Of a stretch of 64,000 nt of DNA, positions 1 through 12,990 are shown in pieces. The notes under the pieces were generated by a model that saw nothing but the letters and a program-made list of their open reading frames with translations, made no database searches and had not been told where the DNA came from. Position numbers and translations under genes: made by a program. This stretch comes from Eutrigla gurnardus (lineage: Eukaryota; Chordata; Actinopteri; Perciformes; Triglidae). Location: positions 24,541,124 to 24,605,123 of the forward strand of contig OY741270.1 of assembly GCA_963514095.1 (NCBI GenBank), in the 5' to 3' direction. Position 1 is the stretch's first letter. The number at the start of each line of letters is the position of its first letter.

Positions 1-515
1 CTCCCTCCCTGTCTCCCTCCCTGTCTCTCTCCCTGTTTCCCTCCCTCCCTGTCTTTCTCCCTCCCTCCCTCCCTGTCTCTCTCCCTGTTTCCCTCCCTCC
101 CTGTCTCTCTCCCTCCCTGTCTTTCTCCCTCCCTGTCTCTCTCCCTCCCTGTCTTTCTCCCTCCCTGTCTCTCTCCCTGTTTCCCTCCCTCCCTGTCTCT
201 CTCCCTCCCTGTCTCTCTCCCTCCCTGTCTCCCTCCCTCCCTGTCTCTCTCCCTCCCTGTCTCCCTCCCTGTCTCTCTCCCTCCCTGTCTTTCTCCCTCC
301 CTGTCTCCCTGTCTCCCTCCCTGTCTCTCTCCCTGTCTCCCTCCCTCCCTGTCTTTCTCCCTCCCTGTCTCCCTGTCTCTCTCCCTGTCTCCCTGTCTCT
401 CTCCCTCCCTGTCTCCCTGTCTCTCTCCCTGTCTCCCTCCCTCCCTGTCTCCCTCCCTGCATCCCTGTCTCCCTCCCTGTCTCTCTCCCTCCCTGTCTAC
501 CTTTTCCCTTTCCCT
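1..515. repeat. Polypyrimidine minisatellite-like tract (CCCTCCCTGTCT-type units)
   Basis: The + strand is almost pure C/T with regularly placed G in CCCTGTCT and CCCTCCCTGTCT blocks. Unit length varies irregularly between about 8 and 16 bp, so this is an imperfect minisatellite. The opposite strand is polypurine. The left edge of the window cuts the array, so its full size is unknown. Confidence 0.9.
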
Positions 516-3279
516 CCATTTCTCAGAGCCACAAGTAGGAGTCAGGTGGTGGTAAACTTCCATTAACTCCTCCTCTCAAATGCACTTTGCTCCGCTCCTC
601 CACTCTGACAAATTGAATATTCCCTTCTAAACACTTTTCCCAGGAGCGGAGGCATCTCATGTTCTGCTTCCACGGATCCACAAACTTAACGTCAGGCACC
701 GCAACACTCACAAACTGTTTCCTGCATGACGTGAAAATCTTTCTGCTTTAAAGGACCTCAGACGGCTGGGATTAAACATTTTACACAGTTTAAAGGCAGG
801 TTATACAGATTGTTTTACTAACGAGTCAAGACATCCATTGTTTTCCAGTAAATTCTGTGCAGCACGGTGAAGAATTAACTCTGGAAACTAAGTCTGCATT
901 CATTTCTCTCAGTGTTATGTTAACAGTGCATCACGACATGGTGGAACACGTATTAATGGGGGCGTTTCATAAAATTTGCAACACGCAACCTTCAATTGGT
1001 GTAAAGAGATTGGGGGTTGAAAAGATCCTGGTATGGGTCAAGCTCTAAAAACATTTCCCATGATGCAGCCTGATAGCATCTTTGTCAGAATCTCCCTCCA
1101 GACATTGACGCCCACATTTCACACTCCCTGTCAGAAATGTGTCATGTCTAATAACAGATGACTCAAGTGATGTCACTATCAGAGCAACAGGAGACGTTAT
1201 ATAATGGTTTGCATTTTTAAGCTGTCGCTTAATTGTAGTGGAATAAAACTGAGTGATGAGGAAGAATTAAGCACAAAATACCTTTAAAATTGTACTTAAA
1301 TATGTAAATGCTCTTAACTACTTTCCACTATTCGGAGCCGTAATCTAACTCAAAATTACACCCAAGCAAGTTTCTACATGAATCTGATATTAGATATTCA
1401 TGATTAATGGAAATGCCTGGAACGGTAAAAAGAAAAATTGGTTTGCAAAATGGTTCCATGTTATTTAATATTGTGGTAAACGGCTAAAACATGCAAAACA
1501 GCTGGCACGGCCCTTTCAGAATAAAAAAAAAAAACAGCTATCCAATAGAGAGGTAACAGCGTTGTGATTAACGCAGTCGGATGAAAGAGGAGGGGGGCTG
1601 GAGAAATGATAGTTCAGAGACCGGGTTGCACAGAGGTGAGGTGCGTTTGATAAACGGCTGACTGAGCACCGCGTCGTTTAGAGTTATTAATAAAGCGCAG
1701 ACGCTGTATCGATCCCTGACACAGGCGGGGGCTCAGCGCAGGCAGATATGCTCTCTCCGATATAGATTTACATACAGTTCTGTTCTCCCATATGGATTTA
1801 GTGGCAGAGCTCAGTTGTTTCTCAGGCTTTGACTGATTAGGCCTGTCCAACCTGCTGAAGTTAGGAGAAGAGATAGAAGTGGGGAGGGTGTGGGCAGAAG
1901 GGAGATGCCCCCCACCCCCTGAATCCACCCCCACCCCGTACATGTGCAGAGCTAAGCGGACTGGACAGGTGTCAGCGGCACAGTGAGTCTCCCTCCCAGT
2001 GAAGCTATCAAGGGGTAGAGCTGTCAGCGTTGAGTTAAAACTCCTAATCATTTCCTGTGACTCCCACAACTTACAGCCCGTCGTCGCCATTCATCATCCT
2101 CCGCCAGACATCTTGGAAAGAAGTCCTTAATTTACAGTGATTATGACACTGTTTGCATATAAATTGCTGGTAACTATTAGGGCCGTAAATTGTAGGGAGG
2201 AGAAACCGTCGAGGGGATGTTTACTCGTTTCCCTCCCCCGTCTTTGTCTTGTGGAGGAGGAGGAAGAAGAAGAAGAAGCCGATCCCACGGCTTAAGTTCC
2301 CTCACAAACACACACCAACAGAAGCACATGCACACATGCATGGGCCATCTTCTTTACCCCGTGGAGGCACGTGCAGGGGTCCAGGGATCACCCAGAATGC
2401 TTTGCCCCGCATTGTTGAGCAGGTCCTTTCAGTGCATTGGAAGGGGGGTGAGAGCCTCTTCTTAGCCAAAAGATGGGTCAGGCCCTTTCACTGCCAGCAT
2501 CCTTCTTTCACCCAGGCCTCTGTCTCCCAGGGCAACTCGCTTTCTTGTCCCCTGCATGTGTGTGTATATCTCTGAATGTGTGTGTGTGCGTATACATGTG
2601 TGTGTGAGGAAGAGTGCGAGTGAAAGAGGAACATGAAAGGGAAAAGCAGGCTCGATGACTCGCTGCCAAACCTTCTCCAATTTCCTCTCCACGACTAATC
2701 TGATTGGCTCCTCTGATGCTCCGACGGTGAAAGGAGAGCAGGATTGGATGATGCCGGCAGGAATTGAGCAGGCAGTGGGCCGGACTTGGCGGGGAATGTT
2801 TGGGATGAGGCAGGAATTTGGGCAGATTTCCCCCTATAGGACTCTTTGGGGCAATCGCCATGCTTTATGTTGATGCGTCTGCGTATGTTTAGAGCCTCCT
2901 TTCAAGTGTCCAGTGTGTGTTTGTGTGCGTTTGGAGGTTCATGTGTTGGACTGAAGGGCAGAGGGAGCTTTTGATTTGGTGGAGGAGGATAAAAGGCGGA
3001 GAGGCCAGGGGAGAGAATGAGAAACTCTATCTATGTTCACCCGATTTAGGATTACCAAGAAAGGCATTGGAGAGAGGGGGGAGGTGAGGAAGAGAGAAAC
3101 GGGGAATTAGAGATGTAGAAAGAAACAATGGTGCCTGAGCGAATGAGGCTGAGCAAACCGGATCAAGGGGGACGTTGGGAATCTGAATCTGGGTAATCAG
3201 CAGGTCGGTTTACAAGAACGTCACCAGACGGAAATCCCAGAGAGCTCTTCTTCGCTACCATGGCCATCCATATTCCAAG
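516..3279. other. Gene-free stretch, probable ephrin intron 1
   Basis: I see no exon-like open frame with splice sites here. The sequence is mostly unique, with purine- or pyrimidine-rich patches around 2240-2280, 2580-2640 and 3000-3130. Short open frames on both strands overlap each other and end in low-complexity sequence, so I read them as chance. Confidence 0.5.
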
Positions 3280-3605
3280 TCTAGAGCCATGCTAAACATG
3301 CTAACATCAGCATGCTAACAAACAAAACTCACATTTTGATGTTTATTTTACCCTGTTGGTATTCTTAGTTCTGTATCTAACTCCAAACTTCAGACTTTGG
3401 CTTAAGAGGGAAAGTTAAGGGATTGCCAAAGTAATTAAACTCATCCTGAGGAGACATGAACGTCTGTGCCGAATTTCATGACGGTGCATTAAAAAAAAAG
3501 ACATTTCACTGAAAACTGCCAATGTCAACCTCATTTTGGCACTAGAGGAGAAACCCAGAGGACCACAATATGGGTTCATCCTCTGGGGATCATGTCTGCA
3601 CAAAG
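3280..3605. mobile_element. Diverged teleost interspersed repeat (CATGCTAACA / CATCCTGAGG family)
   Basis: The segment has tandem CATGCTAAC words at 3290-3325. It also has two blocks in which a CATCCTGAGG- or CATCCTCTGGGG-like motif is followed by ACATGAACGTCTGTG and AATTTCATG. I recognise these from memory as a very common, diverged fish repeat. The class is not clear from this copy and its edges are approximate. Confidence 0.5.
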
Positions 3606-4030
3606 AGATATTGGAGATATGTTGCCCTAGCGTCACTAACACACATGAAACGCAGACGTTGTTTGAACAGCTCACCCATATCTGTGTGCTCAAACGGCCT
3701 CCGCTCCTCTGGAGAGGCTTCCACCAGATTCTGAAGTGCAGCCACAGGGATTTGCTCCCATTCGGCCACAAGAGCATTAGCAAGGTTGAGCAATGGTTTT
3801 GAGGAACACAGGCTGGCTTTTAGTTTATTGGAAAAGTGTTTAATGGGGTCGATGGCAGGCCAGTCAAGTTTTTCCACACCAAACTTGGAAAGCAATTTCT
3901 TTTTGGACCTTGCTTTGTCCACGGGGGCATCGTCCTGGTTGGAACGGAAACTTCCTCAAACTGTTGCAACAAAGCTGGAAGTGCACTCTCAGATGAGCAT
4001 GTTGTGCCCTTAATTGGAATTAAGGTGGCT
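3606..4030 (-). mobile_element. Tc1-like transposon relic with transposase C-terminal remnant
   Basis: On the minus strand a broken frame at about 3640-3880 reads LDWPAIDPIKHF, then LANALVAEWEQIPVAALQNL and VEASPEERR. This resembles the end of Tc1-type DDE transposases, where WPxxSPDLNPIEHxW is followed by an EEWxxIP motif and a short arginine-rich tail. The SPDLN part has lost residues and the catalytic aspartates are absent. The adjacent sequence (GGCCAGTCAAG, TCCACACCAAACT, GGACCTTGCTTTGT) also matches a repeat I recall from fish genomes. The copy is inactive. Boundaries and exact family are uncertain. Confidence 0.5.
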
Positions 4031-5246
4031 CCAGCGGATTACAGCGTACTTTGACCACCCAGTGTAAGTTGCTTCCAACAGAAGCGTCCCTGTAGGTTAT
4101 GCATTAGGTGAATAATGGCAGCAAAGTAAACAGTCATTAACGACAAGCACATTTGACACGGCAAACAGTCCAAATCCAAACACCATACAATGCAAGACAC
4201 GGATGAAGTGACTGAGCGAGCGGCGAGTGGGAGTAAGTGATAGGGGAGGATAAAGGAGAGAGGATAAAAGGGGAGAACGGAGGTGAGAACCTAATGAATA
4301 AATAAAAGAAGCACGCTCGCCAGTTCGCCAAAAGAAAGGAGGGAGGATTAGGAGGTGTACAGATGCAGAAAAAGGAGTGGGAGAGAAAGAGAGAGGAGAG
4401 GGGGGTGGGGGGGGAGGAAATGAGAGAAACAAAGACCTCACAGTGCTGGTGGTGCTGCTGGGCATCCTCACAGGAAAACCCAGCAGACGCCTTTGTAGTT
4501 GGAGAGGAAGCTGCAGGTCTTCATGGATGCATTAGCTGCTCCTTGAATGGTGGCTCCCAAAGGCCCCCCCTCCCCCATCTCTCTCTCTCTCTCTCTCCCC
4601 CCCTCATCTATCACTCTCTCCATCTTTGTAGCTCTCTAAAGCTGTCTATTTCCATCAGTTTATCTTCTGGCTCTTCACCTTCCCCTCTATCTGTCTATCT
4701 TCACCTCTTTCACTCTCCCTTCAATTCCTCTTTCTCAATCTCCTACACAAACTTTATCTCCAACACACACAGCAGAAATACCAAAATAGAAACACACACA
4801 CACACACCCAGAAACACATCTGTGTGCATTTCTCTCACACTCAAACAGGCTTTCCAAACCTGGCTTCCTCCTCCGGTTCCCAGGTGCAGAACTGAGCATC
4901 AAAACAAACTCCCCCATCTTATTCTCGTCTCTTACTTCCTCCTCTGTCTTTGTCTGGGAGAAGCCCAAACTAAAAATCCACAAATTACTCACAGTGAGTT
5001 TCTGAGATTCTCTCCTTCTCCCTTTCACGTTCTCCCCCTTCTTTCTTTCCGTTTAGTCGAGGTGAAGCTCAAAGGAAAATCAAGCTTTGCTTCATTACAG
5101 AATGTTTCTTATGGGCGTTTCATTTAGACACTTTTTTTTAAAAAGTAGACTGACTTCTTTGGTGTTTAGATTTCGTTTTTTCTTCAATATTAAGTATGAC
5201 AAAAAAAAACCTGTCACCTCCAGTTCTGAGAAGTCTGCCAATTCAG
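4031..5246. other. Gene-free stretch with purine-rich then pyrimidine-rich blocks
   Basis: A purine-rich block at about 4200-4440 is followed by a pyrimidine-rich block at about 4565-4760 with a (CT)n core and a short CA tract near 4790-4808. The long open frames across it come from this composition bias and have no splice or domain support. Confidence 0.5.
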
Positions 5247-5690
5247 AAGTTGCATTATTTCAAATGGCCAGCAGGGGGCGACTCCTCTGGTTCCAAAAAC
5301 AAGTCAGACTGAATAGAAGTCAATGAGACAATGACCCTAATTCTTACTTGATTTATTACCTCAATGAACATTTTAAACAAGTTGACCGTCTTAATATCGT
5401 TATCGATAATCGTTGAATGAATGACGTCCCATTTAAAGCCAAATAGACGATAAAGCAGGGAAAGCTTTTGGGCGTGGCTACCTTGTGATTGACAGGCCGC
5501 TGGTCTGGATGTTGCCCGTGTTTTCATCTTAAAGGTTTAACCCTTTCACGGTGGGGGTTTTTCAGTTTGGAACATTCGTTCACTCGTTCGTCTCTTGCTT
5601 TAAAAAAACAAAGATGGCGGCGGCCCAAATGCCTATCTGAGGCTTCAAAACCGCAGTCCACAAGCCAATGAAGAATATAATTTATGCTAC
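5247..5690. mobile_element. Diverged teleost interspersed repeat (AGCAGGGGGCGACTCC family)
   Basis: The block contains CCAGCAGGGGGCGACTCCTC, AGAAGTCAATGAGACAATGACC, GGGCGTGGCTACCTTGTGA, TTGACAGG, GTTTTTCAGTTTGG and GATGGCGGCGGCC in this order. I recognise this order from memory as an abundant repeat of percomorph fishes. No transposase or reverse transcriptase fragment is visible, so it is probably a non-autonomous element. Edges are approximate. Confidence 0.5.
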
Positions 5691-6466
5691 TAGTGCTCGT
5701 TTGTTTTGTGCATACACAAACAGAAATTGCATTCAGTGTGTTTCTTGTTCTTGTTATTCTTTAACGATATGCAATTTAATTTAGTCACCTTAAGTTCCAT
5801 TCCACACCTTTAAAGTGGTCTGTACTGTCAGCTTGTTGTTTTACTCCCTGCCACAGGTCCCTTCTCATTCCCAGTGTCGGTTAACTGTAGACGTTTTCTA
5901 CGTTTGCTTCCGTAAAGCCTGCAGACAGGTAACACTGAGAAGGCCGGATATCTGAGATACTTGTTCTGGGAGGAAATGTTCCGTCAGTCAGCCGTGTGTA
6001 TTTTTCTCAGGACAGCTGGCATATTGAATGGAAGTCTCTGTAGAAATCTCCAACCCCCTCAACCCTCACGCAGCCTCCCCCCCCCCCCCCTCCCCCATTC
6101 AACAGTTGGCACGGAGACAAGAAACGAGGGTAGATGGGAGGGGGAGGTGGAGGAATTGGGAGAAAGAAAGCGTATCGGTTGCCCCTACAGAGAGCGCCCA
6201 GGGGCAGCGGGCAGAAATAGGGTTGTTAGCGAGGGGTTACAGTTGGAGGGTGTGCAGAAGCCATGGAGCTGCAACAGTAGACGATGAGGGCATGATCGCT
6301 CTGATCAACAGCTCCCCGCTGACTTACCGCTCCACCAGGAGGCAGGTGTTTGTGGTTGTGTTTGTGTGCGTCGGATGGTTTGGTTTTGTGTGTCTGGCTG
6401 TGCTCGTGTTCCAGTTTGCTCACGACGGTTCGTACTTGTGTGCATTTCTGTCCCTCCAAAGTCTCT

Positions 6467-6499
<33 letters not shown>

Positions 6500-6653
6500 A
6501 CCTCCTCTACATCTGTTTATCTCATTGTATCAGTCCCAGCAGTAAGGGCATGTCTTCAGTCAGTCCCAGTCTGCCCATATGTCTGCCGTGATCCGTGAAT
6601 AACTCTGCCTGCCAGTCTCAGACAGGGCTGGCCCTCTGCTCCACACTGCACCC

Positions 6654-6708
<55 letters not shown>

Positions 6709-9466
6709 TGCTAATGCTTACCCGCTCTCATTTATGCACACAGGTATTCACGTGTCCTCTGATGCATGCACTCATACACCACCCACACAAGTGTAGACAC
6801 AGACATGTGCAAATTCTGCTCAGGTAGATAATTGAGGTAGGAACACAAGTGTACACTCACAAAGGCACACTCCTGCTACACACAGGCACACATGAAAAAA
6901 AAATCCAATTGCTCACAGATGGGTAATTGATGCAGGAACACAAGCAAATACACACAAAGCCAAACGCACACACATGCATGGCATCACTCCTATTTCCTCT
7001 GGGTTAGAGGACACCGAGGGTTTGACATTGAACGCACCAGAGGGAAGTAGTTTATAGGCTTTAATAGAGTCAGATAATAAGGGCTAAGGTAAATAAAGGT
7101 GAGGTTAATAAGCTGTGGGCGAGACGTTGCGTTGGAACACAGAGCTGGGAAGCGAAGAGGCCCCGGTTCAGGCAGATCAAAGTCTTACATGAAGATTGCT
7201 CCTCTTGGAAAATCAACCACAACAAATTGGCGGCAGCCGAGGACTTCTCTCTGATTCCAGCTACGATAGCATCAATTAGCACTTCAAAGTGGCGTAAGGG
7301 CTTTCTCCTGCTATCTTTAGATGCCAGTAGGCGTCTTTCTGCCTTTCTGTCAATAACACTCAAAGTTGCCGTAGAGGGAGAGAAAAAGAAGAGTTTTTGT
7401 TGGAAGATCAAATGCATGCATTGGAATGTGTGGAGGTCAGAATCACCGTTATTGTTGGCATCGTTACGAAGACGAACAGAGTCTTTGTAACGCGTTTAGC
7501 AACACCGAGACAGACGGAATAAATTGCTGCAGAGAGGAGTTTGTGCGTGGGACGGTGTTGTTTTCTCTTCCCCGGCTCCGTTGTCAGGAGAAAGTTATAA
7601 TGATTTTGAAATTTACATCCTTCTCACAGCGTACTCGGCATGGAGGAGTTTTAGAATGAGAAAGATCATCATCGTCAGCGTGGATCATCTCAGTCATCAG
7701 CGCTGTTGCATTTAACTCCAGACTGGAGTTGTGGAAGTCCCGTGATGGGGAGGGTAACATGACCCGAATATTTCGGCGTAGATGGTCTGATTGCCGCTGA
7801 TTGAGATGAGATTGCAATAAAGTGGCGCTCGCTATTGAAGCCTTATGATTTCCTCCTGCGCCTTGTCAGCTGCACAGATTGAGCCGCTGTTCATTATCAT
7901 GGAGAGGCTGTCGACTGTTTGGGGAATCCAGAAGGAGGCTTGGGGGGGGAGGAGACAAGGAGTGGGAGGAAGGGGGGGAGGAGGGGGCAAATCAAAGCAA
8001 AGTTTGGTAAACTTTCCTGAAGGTCGACCGAGAGCGTGGCTGGGACGGGCCTGGGGGAGGGCCAATCAAAGACAGCTTTGTCAACCAATCAAACAGCAGG
8101 CAGCGTATCATCTTCAATCGACAAAACGCGCCGGCGGAATAAAAAAAAGGAAATGCGAGTGAGCGTGCTTCGCGTTCTCAGAAGGTGGTACAGAGGGATC
8201 CTAACCTTTATCTGTATACTTTATCAGCGACTTTGACCTCCACAGCTATTAACAGGCATTTCTGACACACACACACACACACACACGATCCAACACACAA
8301 ATGCACTCTGTCCCTTTCTTTGTTTTCCTCTTCACAAGCACACATAGAAGGAACGTTAACGCTCCTTCTCACACACACACACACACACACACACTGCTCG
8401 GTGCTATGGGGCTGTTTACATAAGGCCTTGCCCTGGGAAAGCACTGTCATGCTGCCAATGCTGCCAGCAGCAAAGAGCGAGTGAAAGGGATGGAGAGCGT
8501 GAAGGGGTGGGGGGGGGGGGGGGGTAGGCGGTGATGGAAGATAGAGCCAGTCTGATGTGCTCGCCGCCTCGGGGACCAGCGGTCACTCAGAATGAGGGAT
8601 GAGGATGGACGGAAGGAGGGATGCAGAAAAGGAATGCGAGATGAAAGGAGAAGTGCAGTCGAAGGAAAAGAAAGACGGATTTGGATGGATGAGGAGATAC
8701 AGGAGGAGGAGGAGAGAGATGGATTTAAGCGGAGTGAAGCAGGCCAAACTAAGCAGGGCAGAAGAACGGGCCGACAAGCAGAGAACAAAGGAGGTTAGGG
8801 AGAGACTGGCAGGAGGAGAGGATGGAGAGGATGGAGAGACGGGGAAGAAGGGACCAAAGATGGAGATGGAGAGGGAGAGTCCCAGAGTCCCCTCGGTGGT
8901 TCTCTCTGAGGCTCTGAAACTATATGAAGAAACACATCAGCTCCATGTTCATGCACCATTTGGACCTTCAAGTCCGCACCTCAGGCTTAAAAGTTTATTT
9001 ATTTAGCTCGTACTATTGGGGGATGGGGGGGATGTACCCAAGGTCAAAACCACTTAAGTGTGTCCCTCTTTCTTCTTATGTAACCCCCACCCCTCTCACT
9101 CTCTCTCGCTCTCTCGCTCTCTCGCTCTCTCGCTGTATCTGAGCTGCATACTAAGACACACACACACACACACACACAGGCATACTAAAGCAGGCGGGAG
9201 TGTATCGATTTAGCATGGTGTGCAGATTCCCACCACTGCCCCTATACGCAGATTAAAGGGAGGAATACACACACACACACACACACGGCGAAGCAGCTTT
9301 TGCTCTCGAAGCTTTTTCCTTTATCAGTGCAAGTGGGTATAATGATTATGCATATTCATTTTTTTTACGCATATTTGTAATTAGTTCACATCGCTAAGTG
9401 GTTGTGACAGTATTTTCCAAACATGCAAGTTTAGAGGTGCCGCTTTTTAGATTCAATTTAACAGGG

Positions 9467-9467
<1 letters not shown>
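5691..9467. other. Gene-free stretch: short CA/GT tracts, low complexity and unique blocks
   Basis: The stretch holds GT/CA tracts at 6470-6499, 6657-6707, 8264-8286, 8371-8394, 9156-9178 and 9268-9286, a G-rich patch at 7945-7987 and a G run near 8508-8524. Between 7020 and 7840 the sequence is non-repetitive and A+T-balanced. No exon is supported. Confidence 0.5.
6657..6707. repeat. (CA)n microsatellite
   Basis: About 25 uninterrupted CA dinucleotides. The next 250 bp are rich in short ACACA words, which suggests an older, decayed repeat field. Confidence 0.95.

Positions 9468-9468
<1 letters not shown>

Positions 9469-9548
<80 letters not shown>
9469..9548. repeat. (GT)n microsatellite with one interruption
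   Basis: About 40 GT dinucleotides with a single TCT interruption near 9514. It is one of many such tracts in the presumed ephrin intron 1. Confidence 0.95.
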
Positions 9549-9550
<2 letters not shown>

Positions 9551-9559
9551 GCAAGCACG

Positions 9560-11928
9560 TGTGTTTGCATAATGATCATTCGCCCATGCTTTGGCTTCTT
9601 GGGGCTCCCAGCGTGCCAGCTGTTATTCCCTGCTGAGGGGCCTCACACACACACACACACACTTCACCTACACACTCACATGTCACACCCTCTCTGTTTC
9701 AACATTATCAGTCAGCAGTGCACTTCTGTGTCTTCCTGCGGCCACGTCTCTGAGTGTGTGTGTGTGTGTGTGTGTGTGATCCCTGTGTTCTCTCTGATAC
9801 ACTCTGTTCCCACACCATTAGTGGCCCAGTGGACCTCGGAGATGCTACCAACCCAAAAGGAGCTGGCACTGGCATGCACCACAGATACGGCACGCTCGGC
9901 TCCATTAAAAGCATTTAAGCTTATTTCTGTGAGCTTGACAGCTTTTCTTTTCATCCTGGGCTCTGCACACACACTTTGGTTGTTTCCCACTCTTGCTGTG
10001 CGTTTTAAAAGCATAGAAATCCTCTAAACTGTGGTCTAGGACCCTGACATGGCTCATTGATTTATGAATTTCGGATCCTGTCACTGCCTTTCTGAAATTT
10101 CTCTGCAATCTAACGTGATATTGTCAAGAGTTGGAAACGAGCGTTCAGGAGATTGACAGTAAGAATGGGACTGCCGGGCGCACACAATGAAACAGCAAAT
10201 TTGACAAAACTAATTTAGGGCTTTATTGTGGTGGATTATCCAGCTCAGGCAATTTTTCGTGTCTGGAAGTTGTTTTTAATGCTGTATGAGAATGAATGGC
10301 AGCAAAAAAGGCTTTTATTTCCTGAGGTGGGAAAAAAAAAGGAGCTCCGATAGCTCAGACATTGTTGACAGACTGTGTGCAGACTCAACAGAAATGACGA
10401 GGAGACAACCCTGCCCTTTGGCACAAACTCCATTACATACAGTATATGATATGCTCATCAGATCCCTTCCTGCTGGCACAGTGGATGGTATTGAATGCAG
10501 CGTCGAGGTAACATGATGCTTACCTTGATTGCGTTTTCTGAATATTTCATGTTAAACTGTAATTCCGAAGACTAACTTGTGTCTGGAAGTCGGTTGTGCC
10601 TCTGCGACAGCCGTGGCCAGAGGCATTATGTGTGTGTGTCGTCCCTCTGTCCGTCCAGGCCGATAACTCAGGGACGCCTGGGGGGGGGAGTCTCTCCGTT
10701 GGCACAAACATCCAACTGGACGGTTGAACTGATTAGAATCCGGTGGTAAAAGGTGACCTGACAAAACAAGAATTCGTACGCTTAATTATGACAATTTCAC
10801 ACAAACGTCTAATGGGATGAAATTATGAAGCGATGACAGTTTGGACAGATGTGAATGTAACGTGGCAGACGAGGCGGCAATTATGTGAAATTGAAAAAAA
10901 ATCCCATTAAGACACAAATGATATGGTGACATTTGCCGTTTTGATGAGACTAACATGTAATTATTCAGAGACAGGTTAGTAGTGGAAGTGTGTGTCGCTT
11001 TAATTTGAAATCACAATATTCAGACGGGCACAGATTAAAACAATACTTTACATCCACATTTTTAGACTAAATGTTTGGTCTCATGAGCCTCCAGCCCGGC
11101 ATCATGTTTGTCAGGATGACAAATGCCTGCAGTGGTGGCTCTTTCACAACGAGAGCCTTTAGATGGTTACAACCATACAAATGGTGAGAGCTCAGCTCAC
11201 TCATACTCCATCACTCGTTAGATTAGCTGCAGGTAATGGTTGCAGCGAGGCAGCTTCAAGCTTGCACTAGGTGCTGTTTAGTATTCTGTCCTACTTCATG
11301 TCTCGCCTTTGTACTTCTTCTTTTTTAAGTCGTGCACTTAGACATTGGAATAAATATAGAATTGAACCTCCTGGAGCCGGCTTTATGCCTGTTGATAAAT
11401 CTGATAATGTTGCTGCTTTGTGTGCTTGAGCCTTCCAAACAACACAATAGGTGAGTAGGAGGAAGATAATGGCCACCGGCATAGTTTAGACGGTCGATTT
11501 AGTTCAGACCAAATAGTTTTACATGATTTATTGGTATAGTGTCGATCAAATTATGTGTCAAATGGGCAAAGATTTTCTCTTTCTTCCCTTTTATTCCTGC
11601 AATAATTATTCACAAAAGATGAAAGAGACGTTTACCACGGGAACTTTTTGGTGAATTCTAAAAGCATAGCTCTTTGGTCTTTCTTTCTTTCTTTCTTGCA
11701 TTTCTTTCTTCCTCATCTTTTATCTTCCTTTCTTTTTTAATGCTCTTGTTATAGTGCGGAGCTGTGTAACGGAGATGCTGATGGAATCAGGAAGGCTCAC
11801 GCCATCATGCTAAGATCAATGTAACATGACAGGGGGGGCTTTCTGGCCAGGTATTTATAGACTCCAGCACTACCGGCCGCTCTCTTACAGAGACACTTCA
11901 TTACCGGGAGCAAATCACATCGCTCTCT

Positions 11929-11930
<2 letters not shown>
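9560..11930. other. Gene-free stretch with non-repetitive A+T-rich sequence
   Basis: Apart from short CA/GT tracts at 9642-9662 and 9755-9778, the sequence from 9900 to 11600 is unique. It is rich in TAATTA/AATTA-type words, for example at 10780-11000. It has no long open frame with splice signals. The composition fits a vertebrate conserved non-coding element, but conservation cannot be seen from one genome. Confidence 0.35.
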
Positions 11931-11965
<35 letters not shown>

Positions 11966-12048
11966 CAGGGATGTAGAGGATTCAGTCAAGGGAAGTGGAA
12001 AAGAATGTCACTGTCTCTCACTTGCTTTTCCAGGCTGTCAATGCACAA

Positions 12049-12088
<40 letters not shown>

Positions 12089-12531
12089 TCTACCCATTAA
12101 CATCTTTCATTCTCAGAGTCCTTTCTTCTTTACTCAGCCGTCTCTGCACGGAGAGAGACCCTCTATCCCGGTTTAAAGACATTAATAGACTAACGGACAC
12201 CGAGCTCACGTTTTGTCTTTAAGTCCAAATCACGGCTGTTAATCGTCATTTTGAGCAGAAGATTGAAGAAGTACGAATCCAGTCAGCTAAACTCTATTTA
12301 TAAACCTCAGGCTGCTGATTGGACGGCGCACGGTCGCTCTTGTGTTCATTGGTTAAAAACACATGAAAGAGTCGGGGGGCACGCACGCTCGCACAAACGC
12401 ACTCACGTGCACGGATACCACCACCAGCTAAGGCATGCACGTCTTCTAATTAACATCCAACCCCCGAGCTGTTACAGTACAGCCTCGAACAATAAATTCA
12501 TCCTCTTCACATACACACACACACACACACA

Positions 12532-12572
<41 letters not shown>

Positions 12573-12990
12573 CCGCTAATCCGCCGTGTGTTTGCTGAGA
12601 GGCATTCCCCTCTTCCACTTCCTCACCCTTCCTCTCTGGCTCACATCTCTCCTTCCCTTCATCACACACACACACACACACACACACCCAAACTGCCTTA
12701 AAAGAAAAGACTTAAACACTTTTTTTGGGGGGGTGGCTGAGGGGTGTGTGTGTGTGTGTGAGTGCGCGACACACTGTAAATGTGCGTGTTCCAAAGACAG
12801 TGTGGTTGTTTTTGTGGCCGGGTGCTTATGTGTATTGCTGTGTGTGTGTGTGTATGAGTGTGTGTGAATATGTTGAGGGGGGAGGATGAGGGAGAGGGGG
12901 GTGTTAAGGCTTTAGGGTTTAGAGGGATAGAGGCGAGGAAACGAAGCAGCAGTGTGTTTGTGCACGTGCACGGCGCGGCGTGCACGCGAG
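11931..12990. repeat. Cluster of CA/GT microsatellites
   Basis: GT tracts at about 11932-11964, 12051-12086, 12745-12760 and 12839-12852 alternate with CA tracts at about 12511-12571 and 12663-12687. The sequence between them is unremarkable. The frames across it are only poly-(Val-Cys) or poly-(His-Thr) readings of the repeats. Confidence 0.85.

Noticed and set aside
4363..5127. 254-codon + strand open frame
   Set aside because: It runs through purine-rich and then pyrimidine-rich low-complexity sequence, giving Glu/Lys- then Ser/Leu/Pro-rich stretches. No splice or homology support.
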